This document shows, one piece after another, positions 1-9,361 of a stretch of 47,519 nt of DNA. The stretch is from positions 1 through 47,519 of the forward strand of contig JAAZAA010000365.1 in the NCBI GenBank assembly GCA_012514535.1, written 5' to 3'. Made by a program: the position numbers and the translations under genes. A model generated the notes under the pieces. It was not told the origin of the DNA. It did no database searches and worked only from the letters and a program-made list of their open reading frames with translations. The DNA comes from Myxococcales bacterium (lineage in GTDB: Bacteria; Myxococcota_A; Polyangia; Polyangiales; Polyangiaceae). How positions within the stretch are numbered: the first letter of the stretch is position 1; each line of letters starts with the position of its first letter.

Positions 1-369
1 AGCACCGGAGCGGAACGTACGTGGGTACTTGAGCACCGGAGCGCAGCGCCCCTTCCCCGAGGATTGGGCGAAGCCAAAACCCGAGATCGGCGGGCGTCCT
101 GGTCCGTTAAGATACCGGCGATGCCCCTCGCCCCGAGAGCGACGAAGGGGTTCCCGGAGGTCTGGCCCCGAAGGGCGCCACCGCCCGCGACGTGGAGCTC
201 CTTCGCCCCCCTTCGGCGGACCGCTCCGACGGGCACCTCCCTCGGGCGCGGAGTGCGTTCGTCGTCAGAGGGCAGCCACTGGAGAAAGCCGCAATCAGGC
301 CTCGCTCACCCGCTGCAGCCGGTTGAACGGCTCCCCATTCCGTGGGCATGATGCAACCCGGCGGACGGC
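1..369. other. Intergenic region at window edge
   Basis: I see no convincing gene here. The short open frames are Arg/Pro-rich with no recognisable fold and look like GC-rich noise. A 12-base direct repeat AGCACCGGAGCG occurs at 1-12 and 32-43, with a palindromic ACGTACGT-like stretch between the copies. A TAAGAT hexamer at 108-113 could be a -10 box, but it has no good -35 and lies far from the next start. Confidence 0.5.
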
Positions 370-3363
370 ATGATCGACGACATCGGTAAGCAAAGCATCA
401 CCATCGGGAGCGCCGCGGGCTGTGACATCCGCCTCGGCGGTCCAGGGGTCGCCCCGGAGCACGCGACGATCGTGCACCAGGGCGGAGGTCGGCTGGTGTT
501 CGTGGACTCCGGCCAAGGACAGACCCTCGTCGACGGGCAACCGCTCGCGCCCGGCGGCAGCGCGGCCTTCGATTTTCGGGCGCAGTTCGTCCTCGGTCAG
601 GTGCCGCTCCCGCACGTGCACCCGGCCATCGTGATGATGTTGATGTCGCGCGGCGACGCGCCCCGGCAGCCCGGTGTGCTGATCGTCGGGCGGGACTCCG
701 CGCGCTCTCACATCGCCATCGCGCACCCGAACGTGTCCGGCGTCCACGCCACGTTCCGCACGGATCCCTTCACCGTGACGGACGAGAACTCGACCGCGGG
801 CACCTACCTCGCTGGCGACAAACTCCCGGCGGGCACCCCCGTCCACCTCGAACCGCACGCGCTGCTCACCCTCGGGCCCGTCCCGCTACCGGGCCAGCTG
901 ATCCTCAGCCTCGCGCGCGATCTCGCGGACGCATCTGCCGGGGCGCCTCCCGCGCGCGTCATCCCCGGCGCCGACGCCACCTCCATGGCCCAGGTGGTCG
1001 GCGGCGCCGCGGCGCGCGAGTCGATCGAAGCCCACGCGGCACCTCAAGGGGGCGGTCCGCGCCACAAGACGGTGCTCGGTCAGGTCCAGCTCACCGCGGA
1101 GGCCCGCAAGACCATCGGGCGCACGCCCGACAACGACATCCAGATCCCCAACGCCCAGGTCAGCGGCAAGCACGCCGTGCTCCTCAAGATCGGCAACCAG
1201 CTGTTCATCGAGGATCGGGGCAGCGCCAACGGCACCTACGTGCGCGGCAAGCGCCTCGCTCAAGGGGAGCGCGTGCCGGTGCAGCCGGGCGAAAAGGTGA
1301 TGATCGGCCCGATGCCGCTCCTCCTGCAGTTCGACGCAGAGGAGCTGCAGGTCGTCGTCGAGGACCACGCCAACTGGGAAGGGCGGCCCCTCTACGAGAT
1401 CGAGGCCTGGGATCTGGTCGTGCAGGTGCCCGATCGGGACGACCCGAGCGTCCTCAAGACCTTGCTCGATCACGTGAGCTTCAAGGCGCTGCCGGGCGAC
1501 CTCATCGCGCTCATGGGCCCGAGCGGCGCCGGCAAGACCACGCTGCTGCTCACCCTCAACGGGTACATGCCCCCGACCGCGGGGCAGGTCCGCATCAACG
1601 GCGAGGACCTGTACGCGATCTACGACGCGCTGCGCGGCTCCATCGGCTACGTGCCCCAGGACGACATCGTCCATCCGGAGCTCACGGTCTGGGAGGCCGT
1701 CCGCTACAGCGCCAAGTTCCGGCTGCCCCCGGACTACTCCGAGGAAGAAATCGATCGGCGCGTCACCACGACGCTCCAGCAGCTCGGCCTCGAGGCGGTC
1801 GCCCACCTGCAAATCGGCCGCCCCGAGAAGAAGATCCTCAGCGGCGGCCAGCGCAAGCGCGTGAACATCGCCATGGAGCTCGTCACCGATCCGGTGATCA
1901 TGTTCCTCGACGAGCCGACCAGCGGCCTCGCCGCCGACGACACGACGGCGCTCGTGCAGCTGCTCGCGGATCTGGCGCGCCAGACCGGCAAGACGATCAT
2001 CACCACGATCCATCAGCCCGCGAAGGACGAGTACGAGAAGTTCAACCTCGCCCTGATCCTCGGCCAGGGCGGCGTCCCGATCTATTACGGGCCGAGCCGC
2101 GACGGCTACCGCTTCTTCGGCTCCTGGCTCGAGAAACAGGGACGCGTCAACGACGTCGACAACCCCCGCGACATGTTCGCCATGTTGCAGCAGCGGGAGA
2201 ACCACCTGTTCGAGGCGATGCGCGCCCAGGATCCGAACGTCCCGCGCACCGCCGCTCGCGCCCTCGCCGCTCGGGAGTGGCACCAGGAGTTCTTCTCCCA
2301 GAACAACCCCATCTTCCAGCGGATGTACGCCGGGCGGCGCGCCGTCGGCGCGGGCTCGCAGCACCAGGGGCTCACGACGGGCCGCCCCAAGACGCGCGGC
2401 CAGTTCGGGTTGCTCTTCGGCCGCTACTTCAAGGTCAAGACCCGGGACAAGACGGGCACCGCCATCATGCTCGCGCAGGCGCCGATCATCGGAGGCCTGC
2501 TGGCCCTGGTGTTCGGCGGCCAGAAGGCGGCCATCCCCTACTGGTGCCTGGGCGCGCTCCAGGAGCTCGCGACACGCGCCGGAGGTTTCGGTGAAGGGAT
2601 CGACGAGATGCTCGCGAGCATGTCGGCCACGCCGGATCACTCCGGGGCGATGTTCTTCGTGGTGGTGGCCGCCGTGTGGTTCGGCACGAGCAACGCGGCG
2701 CGCGAGATCGTCAGCGAGACGGCGATCTACAAACGTGAGCGCATGGTGAACTTGGGGCTCTTCAACTACGTCTTCTCCAAGTTCGTTCTGCTCAGCTTCT
2801 TTTGCGTCGTGCAGTGCGCGGTGCTGCTCGCCATCGTGTTCTTCGCCCTGGGCTTCAACGGCGGCCTCCACGCCTTCGGCATCCAGCTCGGGACGCTCAT
2901 CGCGACGTCCATGAACTCCGTGGCCCTGGGCCTCCTGCTCAGCACCCTGGTCACCTCCAGCGAGGCGGCGATGGCGCTCACCCCCATCGCCCTCATCCCG
3001 CAGGTCGTGCTCGGCGGGCTGATGGTGCCGATGACGACCAACCCGCTCCTCCAGTACCCCATGCTCATCATGCCCGCGCGCTGGGGCTTCCAGGGGACGG
3101 TGGCTCAGGAGCGGCTCGCCATCGCCGGGGATCCCGCGTGGGTCCTCGACCTCAAGAAGCCCGACACCTCGAGCGCACCGGACTTCGTGTTCAACGGGAA
3201 GTTCCACTGCGCCGAGGCGCAGATCGCCAGCACCGACTTCCACGGCGCCTGGGGCTTCTCGAACTACGAGATCGCCTGGCTGCCTCCCGCCGTGCTGGTG
3301 GGCATGATGTTCGGCCTGCTCATGCTCATCCTCATCATCCTCAAGCAGCGCGACTCCGTTTGA
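370..3363 (+). CDS. Triple-FHA ABCG-type ABC transporter (ATPase-permease fusion)
   Basis: This 997-residue protein carries phosphothreonine-binding FHA domains fused to an ABC half-transporter of the ABCG type. FHA-like regions lie at about 8-75 (degenerate), 102-170 and 246-318; the last is the most canonical (GR at 250, SGKH at 265-268, NGTY at 287-290). The nucleotide-binding domain has Walker A GPSGAGKTT (383-391), signature LSGGQRKR (490-497), Walker B MFLDEPTSGL (about 511-520) and an H-loop His near 548. The last ~300 residues are hydrophobic with several membrane spans, as in ABC2 permeases. Cargo is unknown. The FHA domains suggest control by Ser/Thr kinases, which are abundant in Myxococcota. 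The start is set by the FHA fold beginning at residue 8; the Shine-Dalgarno is weak. It stands alone and converges with lysC. Confidence 0.93.
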   Translation: MIDDIGKQSITIGSAAGCDIRLGGPGVAPEHATIVHQGGGRLVFVDSGQGQTLVDGQPLAPGGSAAFDFRAQFVLGQVPLPHVHPAIVMMLMSRGDAPRQPGVLIVGRDSARSHIAIAHPNVSGVHATFRTDPFTVTDENSTAGTYLAGDKLPAGTPVHLEPHALLTLGPVPLPGQLILSLARDLADASAGAPPARVIPGADATSMAQVVGGAAARESIEAHAAPQGGGPRHKTVLGQVQLTAEARKTIGRTPDNDIQIPNAQVSGKHAVLLKIGNQLFIEDRGSANGTYVRGKRLAQGERVPVQPGEKVMIGPMPLLLQFDAEELQVVVEDHANWEGRPLYEIEAWDLVVQVPDRDDPSVLKTLLDHVSFKALPGDLIALMGPSGAGKTTLLLTLNGYMPPTAGQVRINGEDLYAIYDALRGSIGYVPQDDIVHPELTVWEAVRYSAKFRLPPDYSEEEIDRRVTTTLQQLGLEAVAHLQIGRPEKKILSGGQRKRVNIAMELVTDPVIMFLDEPTSGLAADDTTALVQLLADLARQTGKTIITTIHQPAKDEYEKFNLALILGQGGVPIYYGPSRDGYRFFGSWLEKQGRVNDVDNPRDMFAMLQQRENHLFEAMRAQDPNVPRTAARALAAREWHQEFFSQNNPIFQRMYAGRRAVGAGSQHQGLTTGRPKTRGQFGLLFGRYFKVKTRDKTGTAIMLAQAPIIGGLLALVFGGQKAAIPYWCLGALQELATRAGGFGEGIDEMLASMSATPDHSGAMFFVVVAAVWFGTSNAAREIVSETAIYKRERMVNLGLFNYVFSKFVLLSFFCVVQCAVLLAIVFFALGFNGGLHAFGIQLGTLIATSMNSVALGLLLSTLVTSSEAAMALTPIALIPQVVLGGLMVPMTTNPLLQYPMLIMPARWGFQGTVAQERLAIAGDPAWVLDLKKPDTSSAPDFVFNGKFHCAEAQIASTDFHGAWGFSNYEIAWLPPAVLVGMMFGLLMLILIILKQRDSV

Positions 3364-3393
3364 GGGAGCGCCCGAAGGGGTCTGAGGGAGCAA

Positions 3394-3419
3394 AACGGGC
3401 GCCCCGAGGGGCGCCCGTT
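3394..3419. terminator. Bidirectional hairpin terminator between convergent genes
   Basis: A perfect 12-base inverted repeat, AACGGGCGCCCC / GGGGCGCCCGTT, almost without a loop. On the minus strand it is followed by TTTT, so it best serves the aspartate kinase gene. It may also stop transcription from the ABC transporter. Confidence 0.7.
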
Positions 3420-3444
3420 GAACACGACCGCGACGCGCATCGAC

Positions 3445-3481
3445 GGCGCGCCGCAGGGAGCACGCGGCGCGCCGCAGGGAG
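3445..3481. repeat. 16-base direct repeat, two copies
   Basis: GGCGCGCCGCAGGGAG occurs at 3445-3460 and 3466-3481, 21 bases apart, in the gap between the convergent transporter and kinase genes. Function unknown; it may be slippage in GC-rich DNA. Confidence 0.6.
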
Positions 3482-3523
3482 TCGAGCGCGCCGCGGCCGC
3501 GTGCCGCGCCGTGACGGACGGCG

Positions 3524-4876
3524 TCAGGCGGCGGGGGGAGCGAGGCTGCGGCTCTGGCTGCTGACGAACTCCGCGTAGAGCGTCGCCACGGCCCGCTCGT
3601 AATCCTCGGGCGCCACGCCGACGATGATGTTGAGCTCCGAGGCCCCCTGGTTGATCACCCGCACGTTGACCTCGGCCTGGCCCAGGCAGCCGAACACCCG
3701 CGCCGCGATCCCGATGGTGCGGCTCATGCCTTCGCCGACGACCGCGATGAGGGCGAGATCGTCGACCAGATGCACGCGCTCGGGCTGGAGCGAGCGCTTG
3801 ATGTCGTCGATCAGCTCGTCCGTGCAGCCCTTCAGGGACTCGCGCTCCACGATGACGTTGATGCCGTCGATGCTCGACGGGCAGTGCTCCACGTTGATGC
3901 CGCGGCGCTGGAAGGCCCCGAGCAGCCGATGCGTGAAGCCGACCTCCTTGTTCATCAGGGTCTTCTCGAGGCACAGCATCGAGAAGCCCTTCTTCCCCGC
4001 GATACCCGCCACGACGCTCGAGAGCTTCACGTCCTCGCTGAGCTCCGGGACGATCCGCGTCCCCGGATCGCTCGGCTCGTTGGTGTTGCGGATGTTGATG
4101 GGGATGCCCGCCTCCCGGACGGGGAGCGTCGCCTCGTCGTGCATCACCGAGGCGCCCATGTACGAGAGCTCACGCAGCTCCCGGTAGGTCACCTCGAGCA
4201 GCGGGCGCGGCCGCTCGACGATCCGCGGATCGGCCATCAGCAGCCCGGAGACGTCCGTCCAGTTCTCGTAGACGAGCGCCTTCACGGCCCGCGCGGCGAT
4301 GGCGCCGGTGATGTCGGAGCCTCCCCGCGAGAACGTCTTCACGTCGCCGTCCGGACCTCGCCCGTAGAAGCCGGGGAGCACGTACCGCTTCGTCTCGTCC
4401 TTCAGCTTCTCGGCCAACAGCTCGTAGCTGACGGGATCGACCCGCCCCGAGCCGCTGATCACGATGGTCTCCAGCGGATCGACGAGCTCCGCGCCGAGCA
4501 GCTTGGCGATGATGATGGCGTTGAAGCACTCGCCCCGCGACGCCACGTAGTCACGCCCGACTCCCCGACGCAGATCCTCCGCGCACGCATCGAGCGCAGC
4601 GCCGACGTCGGTCTTCACACCGAGCTCACGCTCGATCTCCAGGAAACGCTCCCTCACGATGCCGAAGGGCTCGGAGAAATCCGTCCCCATCTCCGCCATC
4701 TCCTGACAGAGATAGAGCAGATCGGTGATCTTCGCTTCCTTCGGATCGCGCTTCCCAGGCGCGGAGACGACGACCACGCTCCGGCGCGGGTCCTCCTCGA
4801 CGATGGCGCGGACTTTACGGATCTGCGCCGCGCTGGCGACGCTGGTTCCACCAAATTTGCAGGCGATGCGGGGCAT
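3524..4876 (-). CDS. lysC: Aspartate kinase
   Basis: It phosphorylates L-aspartate, the first step toward lysine, threonine and methionine. The 450-residue protein opens with the family motif KFGGTSV (7-13). It has the conserved SRGGSDITGA stretch of the catalytic domain and the segment around SVMHDEATLPVREAGIP that precedes the regulatory part. The C-terminal ~150 residues look like tandem ACT domains (KGFSMLCLEKTLMN; LALIAVVGEGM; VRVINQGASELNIIVGV), so allosteric inhibition by end products is likely. The length fits monofunctional aspartokinases with two ACT domains. It is a single gene, separated from glgP by 195 bases with a hairpin. The start ATG directly precedes the Rossmann-like first strand. 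Confidence 0.97.
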   Translation of the reverse strand: MPRIACKFGGTSVASAAQIRKVRAIVEEDPRRSVVVVSAPGKRDPKEAKITDLLYLCQEMAEMGTDFSEPFGIVRERFLEIERELGVKTDVGAALDACAEDLRRGVGRDYVASRGECFNAIIIAKLLGAELVDPLETIVISGSGRVDPVSYELLAEKLKDETKRYVLPGFYGRGPDGDVKTFSRGGSDITGAIAARAVKALVYENWTDVSGLLMADPRIVERPRPLLEVTYRELRELSYMGASVMHDEATLPVREAGIPINIRNTNEPSDPGTRIVPELSEDVKLSSVVAGIAGKKGFSMLCLEKTLMNKEVGFTHRLLGAFQRRGINVEHCPSSIDGINVIVERESLKGCTDELIDDIKRSLQPERVHLVDDLALIAVVGEGMSRTIGIAARVFGCLGQAEVNVRVINQGASELNIIVGVAPEDYERAVATLYAEFVSSQSRSLAPPAA

Positions 4877-5027
4877 GGGGAGGCGATCTGTCGCATACCC
4901 CGCGGCCCATTTCCAGGGGCATCCTGGCCCCGCGACCTACGTCCGATCGAGGGCGCCGGGCCCCGCGAGGAGCTCGTTGCGACGGACCCTGGCGGCGAAG
5001 TGCTCCCGGCGGCGCGCCCCGGAGGCT

Positions 5028-5054
5028 CCCGAGGGGCATCGGGCTCCCCTCGGG
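5028..5054. terminator. Hairpin downstream of glgP
   Basis: CCCGAGGGG pairs with CCCCTCGGG (9 base pairs, 9-base loop) about 18 bases past the glgP stop codon. There is no U-tract, so it is either a U-less terminator or an mRNA 3' end stabiliser. Confidence 0.45.
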
Positions 5055-5071
5055 GCCAGCCCCGGTCGCCC

Positions 5072-7558
5072 TCACTGGGCCGCCTGACGGACCTCCGACA
5101 GGATGTTCCAGATTTCCTCGGCGTAGCCGCGGATCGTGCGATCGCTGGAGAACACCCCCATGCGCGCCACGTTCAAGATGGCCTTCTTCGTCCAGGTCGC
5201 CTGATCTCGGTAGGCGTCTTCGACGACCTTCTGGCAGGAGGAGTAGCTCAGGAAGTCCGCCAGGACGAGGAAGGGGTCTCGGTGGAGCAGGTCGTCGATG
5301 AGGCCGTGGAAGCGGCCGGGCTCCTCGGGAGAGAACTGCCCCATCCGCACCGCGTCGATGGCGTCCCGCACGGGGCGCTCCGAGTAGTAGATCTGCCGCG
5401 GGTCGTAGCCCGCTCGCTTGGCCGCAGCGACCTCCTCCGAGCTGAGCCCGAAGAGGAACATGTTCTCCGCGCCGACGGCGTCGCGGATCTCGATGTTCGC
5501 GCCGTCGAGCGTGCCCACGGTGAGCGCGCCGTTCATGGCGAACTTCATGTTCCCGGTGCCGGAGGCCTCGTAGCCAGCGGTCGAAATCTGCTCGGAGACG
5601 TCGGTGGCGGGGATGATCACCTCGGCCCACGTCACCGAGTAGTTCGGCACGAAGAGCACCCGCAGCTTGTTGCGCGTCTGCGGGTCATTGTTGATGACCG
5701 TCGCGACGGAGTTGATCAGGTGGATGATCTGCTTGGCGGTCTCGTACCCGGGAGCCGCCTTGCCGGCGAACAGGAACGCGCGCGGGACAGCCGCCGCGAT
5801 CTTCGACGGATCCGCCTTCATGCCGAGGTACAGCGACACGATGTGCAGGACGTTGAGGTGCTGTCGCTTGTACTCGTGGATGCGCTTGACCTGGGCGTCG
5901 ATGAGGAAGCTCGGGTCCAGCTCGAAGCCGCACTCGTGCCAGAGGCGCTCGCACAGGCGCTCCTTGTTCTGGCGCTTCACCGCGCGCCACTCCTCCTGGA
6001 ACGCCTTGTCGGTGGCGTAGGGGACCAGGCGAGCGATCCGATCGAGGTCGACCTCCCAGCCCTTGCCCGCGACCCGATCGAGGAGCGCGGACTGCCCGGG
6101 GTTGCACTGGAGCATCCAGCGCCGCGGGGTCACGCCGTTGGTCTGATTCGTGAACTTCCCTGGCTCGAACTCGTCGAAGTCCCGGAACAGCTGATCCCGG
6201 AGGAGCTGCGAGTGCAGCGCCGACACGCCATTGACGCGTGAGCTGCCGACGACCGCCAGGTTCGCCATCCTCACATAGCGCTCACCGTCTTCCTCGATGA
6301 GGCTCATCCGACGCAGCCGATCCTTGTCGCCGGGGAAGCGGTCCTCGACCTCGCCGAGGAAGCGTGAGTTGATTTCGTAGATGATCTGCAGGTGCCGCGG
6401 CAGCACGCGCTCGAGCAGCCACACGGGCCACTTCTCGAGGGCCTCGGGCAGGAGCGTGTGGTTCGTGTAGTTGACGCACTCGCGGGTGATCTTCCACGCT
6501 TCGTCCCAGCCGAGGTCGTGCTCGTCGCACAGGATGCGCATCAGCTCGGCCACCGCCAGCGCCGGGTGGGTGTCGTTGAGCTGGAACACGGCGGCCTCCG
6601 AGAGGCTCTCCACGCCGTCGTGAGTGGACAGGTGGCGCGCGATGGCATCCTGCACAGTCGCCGACACGAGGAAGAACTCCTGCTTCAGGCGCAGCTCCTT
6701 CCCCAGCGCGTGGTTGTCGTTGGGGTAGAGCACCCGCGTGATGTTCTCGGTGTCGCCCTTGCGCTGGACGGCCTTGGCGTAGTCCCCCGCGTTGAAGTAG
6801 GCGATGTCGAAATCGCTCGTCGCCTTGGCGCCCCACAGACGCAGGGTGTTCACGACGCCGTTGCGGTGGCCGGGCACCGGCACGTCGTAGGCCATGGCGC
6901 GCACCACGTCCGCGTCGACCCACTCGTGGACGATGCGTCCCTGGGCGCCCGTGTACTGGATCACGCGGCCACCGAACTTCACGTCGTACATGCGCTCGGG
7001 CCGCGACACCTCCCAGGGCGTCCCGAACTGGAGCCACAGATCCGGCGCCTCGTGCTGGCGTCCCCCGACGATATCCTGACGGAAGATGCCGTAGTCGTAG
7101 CGGAGACCGTACCCCATGGCCGGGATCCCCACCGTGGCCAGCGAGTCCAAGAAGCACGCCGCCAGGCGGCCCAGGCCGCCGTTGCCGAGCCCCGGGTCCC
7201 GCTCTTCCTCGGCGATCTGCTGGAGATCGAGCCCCTGCTCCGCGAGGGCGGCCTTGGCTTCCTCGTAGATCCCGAGGGCGTGGAGGCTGTCGGTGAGGAG
7301 TCGCCCCAGCAGGAACTCCATCGACAGGTAGTAGACGTGCTTCGGGCGCGTCAGCACCCGCTCCTGCCAGGTCCGCGTCCAGCGATCGAACATGCGATCC
7401 CGGGCGGTGCGAGCGATGGCGATGAAGTTGTCCAGCTGCGTCGCCGCGCTCGGGTGCTTCCCCTGCGTGTGCTGGATGTGGTTCACGAAGGACTCGACGA
7501 GCGCGTGCTTGTCGAGGCCGAGCTCATCGACGGGAATCGTCAGGCGTTTCGAGGACAC
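5072..7558 (-). CDS. glgP: Glycogen/starch/alpha-glucan phosphorylase
   Basis: It cleaves alpha-1,4-glucan with phosphate to release glucose-1-phosphate. The length of 828 residues is typical. The PLP-binding site is clear: EASGTGNMKFAMNGALTVGT, with the PLP lysine at about residue 672. The N-terminal family stretch is also present (YYLSMEFLLGR; GNGGLGRLAACFLDS; YGLRYDYGIF). The catalytic core includes FQLNDTHPALAVAELMR and the segment around FTNQTNGVTPRRW. The start is GTG, chosen because the protein reads well from its first residues. A TAGACT box sits only 6 bases upstream, with no Shine-Dalgarno, which suggests a leaderless mRNA. It is a single gene, divergent from the lipoprotein pair. 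Confidence 0.97.
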   Translation of the reverse strand: MSSKRLTIPVDELGLDKHALVESFVNHIQHTQGKHPSAATQLDNFIAIARTARDRMFDRWTRTWQERVLTRPKHVYYLSMEFLLGRLLTDSLHALGIYEEAKAALAEQGLDLQQIAEEERDPGLGNGGLGRLAACFLDSLATVGIPAMGYGLRYDYGIFRQDIVGGRQHEAPDLWLQFGTPWEVSRPERMYDVKFGGRVIQYTGAQGRIVHEWVDADVVRAMAYDVPVPGHRNGVVNTLRLWGAKATSDFDIAYFNAGDYAKAVQRKGDTENITRVLYPNDNHALGKELRLKQEFFLVSATVQDAIARHLSTHDGVESLSEAAVFQLNDTHPALAVAELMRILCDEHDLGWDEAWKITRECVNYTNHTLLPEALEKWPVWLLERVLPRHLQIIYEINSRFLGEVEDRFPGDKDRLRRMSLIEEDGERYVRMANLAVVGSSRVNGVSALHSQLLRDQLFRDFDEFEPGKFTNQTNGVTPRRWMLQCNPGQSALLDRVAGKGWEVDLDRIARLVPYATDKAFQEEWRAVKRQNKERLCERLWHECGFELDPSFLIDAQVKRIHEYKRQHLNVLHIVSLYLGMKADPSKIAAAVPRAFLFAGKAAPGYETAKQIIHLINSVATVINNDPQTRNKLRVLFVPNYSVTWAEVIIPATDVSEQISTAGYEASGTGNMKFAMNGALTVGTLDGANIEIRDAVGAENMFLFGLSSEEVAAAKRAGYDPRQIYYSERPVRDAIDAVRMGQFSPEEPGRFHGLIDDLLHRDPFLVLADFLSYSSCQKVVEDAYRDQATWTKKAILNVARMGVFSSDRTIRGYAEEIWNILSEVRQAAQ

Positions 7559-7564
7559 CGCGCG

Positions 7565-7570
7565 AGTCTA
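7565..7570 (-). promoter_or_regulatory. Putative -10 box for leaderless glgP
   Basis: TAGACT on the minus strand ends 6 bases before the GTG start. That spacing puts transcription start at or next to the start codon. No convincing -35 was found. Confidence 0.4.
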
Positions 7571-7762
7571 CACAGCGGCCGCTCCTACGCTAGCCTTCCG
7601 GTCCTCTCCGCCCCAGGCCGCGGACCCTGGCTGGCGCGCCCACCGAGAACGGGACATGCTCGATTTCCCCAGCCTTGGTCCGAGACCCCTCGCGCTGCAC
7701 GTGGCTCGGCGCGCCCGGCTCGGCTCCGCGCTGTGCTCTACCGGCATCCAGACGACTCCCCG

Positions 7763-8794
7763 ATGACGCGACCTTCATCCACCCCACGTCTCTCACACGC
7801 CCGGCTCCCCCTGTTCGGCTGCCTCTTCCTCGCCGTAGCCGCGGCGGGCTGTTCCAAGCAGGAGGAGCCGCGCCCGCCCGTGGCCGCTTCACCCTCACCG
7901 GAATCACAGCCCCCACCCGAAGGACAGGCCCAGGATCCGGGCCCGCCCGAGGAGACGCCCTCGTTCCCCGAGTCCGACGCGACCCGGATCCTGGCGGACG
8001 TCGGCTTCCGCACCCCCGAGAGCGTGCAGCACGATCCGGATCAGGACGTCTACTTCGTCAGCAACATCGGCGGCGATCCCTTCGAGAAGGACGGCGACGG
8101 CTTCATCGCTCGCGTGACGCCCGCTGGCGAGGTCGACGCGAAGTTCATCGTAGGTGGACAGAAGAAGGTCACCCTGCACGCTCCCAAGGGCATGGCCGTG
8201 ATCCACGACACCCTCATCGTCGCGGACATCGACGTCCTGCGCTTGTTCGATCGGCGCACGGGCGCTCCGCGCGGGCAGCTGAAGGTGGAGGGGGCGACGT
8301 TCCTGAACGACGTGGCCGTCGGCACCGATCAGAAGACCATCTACGTCTCCGACAGCGGCTGGAAGCCCGGGTTCGAGCCCTCCGGGACCGACGCGGTGTA
8401 CCGGGTCGTCGACGGCAAGGTGTCCAAGCTCGCGGGCGGCGCGGAGCTCGGGCATCCCAACGGGCTCTGGCCCGATCGGGGCGGCACGTGGGTCGCCTCC
8501 TTCGGCACGGGCGAGCTCTACTTCCTCGGGAACGACGGCAAGCGCAGCCGCGTCCAGAAGCTCGACGCGGGCAAGCTCGACGGGGTCGTGAAGACCCGCG
8601 ACGGCGCCCTCCTGGTGGCCAGCTGGGAGGCCTCGGCGATCCTCGCCGGACGCCCCGGCGAACCCTTCGAGCGCTTGCTGAGCGGGGTCGAGTCGCCCGC
8701 GGACATCGGCTATGACCGCAAGCGAAACCGCCTCCTGATCCCCTCCTTCTCCAAGGACGCCCTGGTGCTCCACGACCTGGACGGAAGCGAGTGA
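7763..8794 (+). CDS. SMP-30/gluconolactonase-like beta-propeller lipoprotein
   Basis: A 343-residue exported protein. The N-terminus has a signal peptide ending in the lipobox AAGC (Cys30), then a Pro/Glu/Gln-rich linker to about residue 75. The rest reads as a six-bladed propeller of the SMP-30/gluconolactonase type, with repeated blade motifs (PESVQHDPDQDVYFVSNIGG; FLNDVAVGTDQKTIYVSDSG; GHPNGLWPDRGGTWVASFG; DGVVKTRDGALLVASWEAS; SPADIGYDRKRNRLLIPSF). Such folds can be lactonases or non-enzymatic binding platforms; I cannot tell which. The start ATG is the one that gives the signal peptide, since the open frame extends far upstream opposite glgP. Its stop overlaps the start of the next lipoprotein by 4 bases (GTGA), so the two are coupled. 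Confidence 0.85.
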   Translation: MTRPSSTPRLSHARLPLFGCLFLAVAAAGCSKQEEPRPPVAASPSPESQPPPEGQAQDPGPPEETPSFPESDATRILADVGFRTPESVQHDPDQDVYFVSNIGGDPFEKDGDGFIARVTPAGEVDAKFIVGGQKKVTLHAPKGMAVIHDTLIVADIDVLRLFDRRTGAPRGQLKVEGATFLNDVAVGTDQKTIYVSDSGWKPGFEPSGTDAVYRVVDGKVSKLAGGAELGHPNGLWPDRGGTWVASFGTGELYFLGNDGKRSRVQKLDAGKLDGVVKTRDGALLVASWEASAILAGRPGEPFERLLSGVESPADIGYDRKRNRLLIPSFSKDALVLHDLDGSE

Positions 8795-9318
8795 GCCAGC
8801 GAACCCTCTGGAAGGTGCTCGCCTTGTGCGTCGTCCTCGGGCCCGCCGCGGCCTGTCAGCGAAGCGACGGGGACGATGCCCCGGCCACCAAGTTGGCCCC
8901 GGTCCCCCGGGAGCAAGTGGCTCGACACGAACCCCCGGAGCCCCGCCAGGTCCAGCGCCTCAAGGCCGAAGGCCAGCTCGGCCCCGGGCGGGGGACCTTG
9001 ATCATCGATCTGCGCCCGCCCCAAGACGGCACCCTGACGGAGGGAGCGCCTCTGCGCGTCAGCGCGCGGGGCCGAGATCTCACCTTCCCCGAGTCCATCC
9101 GGACGCAGCTGGATCCCGACGAGCTGCCCGTCCGCCTCCCCATCGTGGTCAGCGACGGCGCCGCGGATCCGGCGGAGATCGACCTCACGTACTACTGGTG
9201 CAGCGAGGGGGACTCCGGCTCCTGTCACCCGGTGCGGGTACGGCTCCTGGTGGAGCTCGATCTCAGCGGCTCCGGGGACGGCGGGGAGGCCCATTTCGTC
9301 CACCGCCCCGAGAGCTGA
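8791..9318 (+). CDS. Small lipoprotein coupled to the propeller lipoprotein
   Basis: A 175-residue protein of unknown function. Its GTG start overlaps the previous stop (GTGA). A short signal peptide ends in lipobox AAAC (Cys22). An acidic, proline-rich linker leads to a beta-rich domain (GTLIIDLRPPQDGTLTEGAP; FPESIRTQLDPDELPVRLPI) that ends with a Cys-containing segment (YYWCSEGDSGSCHP). The two Cys may form a disulfide in the periplasm. The Cys-Cys arrangement and length resemble small periplasmic companion domains, but I do not recognise the family. Coupled translation suggests it works with the propeller protein at the same membrane. Confidence 0.75.
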   Translation: MSQRTLWKVLALCVVLGPAAACQRSDGDDAPATKLAPVPREQVARHEPPEPRQVQRLKAEGQLGPGRGTLIIDLRPPQDGTLTEGAPLRVSARGRDLTFPESIRTQLDPDELPVRLPIVVSDGAADPAEIDLTYYWCSEGDSGSCHPVRVRLLVELDLSGSGDGGEAHFVHRPES

Positions 9319-9326
9319 TTCTCATG

Positions 9327-9355
9327 CTGACCTCACCTCCGAGCACCGCTAGCCT
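9327..9355 (+). promoter_or_regulatory. Putative promoter for the amidase gene
   Basis: CTGACC (9327-9332), a 17-base spacer and TAGCCT (9350-9355), which ends 6 bases before the ATG. No Shine-Dalgarno lies between, so the transcript is probably leaderless. Confidence 0.5.
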
Positions 9356-9361
9356 CTCCTC

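Noticed and set aside
108-113. TAAGAT as promoter of the FHA-ABC transporter
   Set aside because: No -35 at proper distance and more than 250 bases from the start codon.
886-3393. 835-codon open frame antisense to the ABC transporter gene
   Set aside because: Typical mirror frame in GC-rich DNA: His/Arg/Glu/Asp-rich, no fold, while the plus strand encodes a complete recognisable protein. The same applies to the long antisense frames at 3770-6241, 9263-10963, 13687-15393 upstream of the ferredoxin, 18109-19854, 38878-40932, 40824-42317 and 45600-47456.
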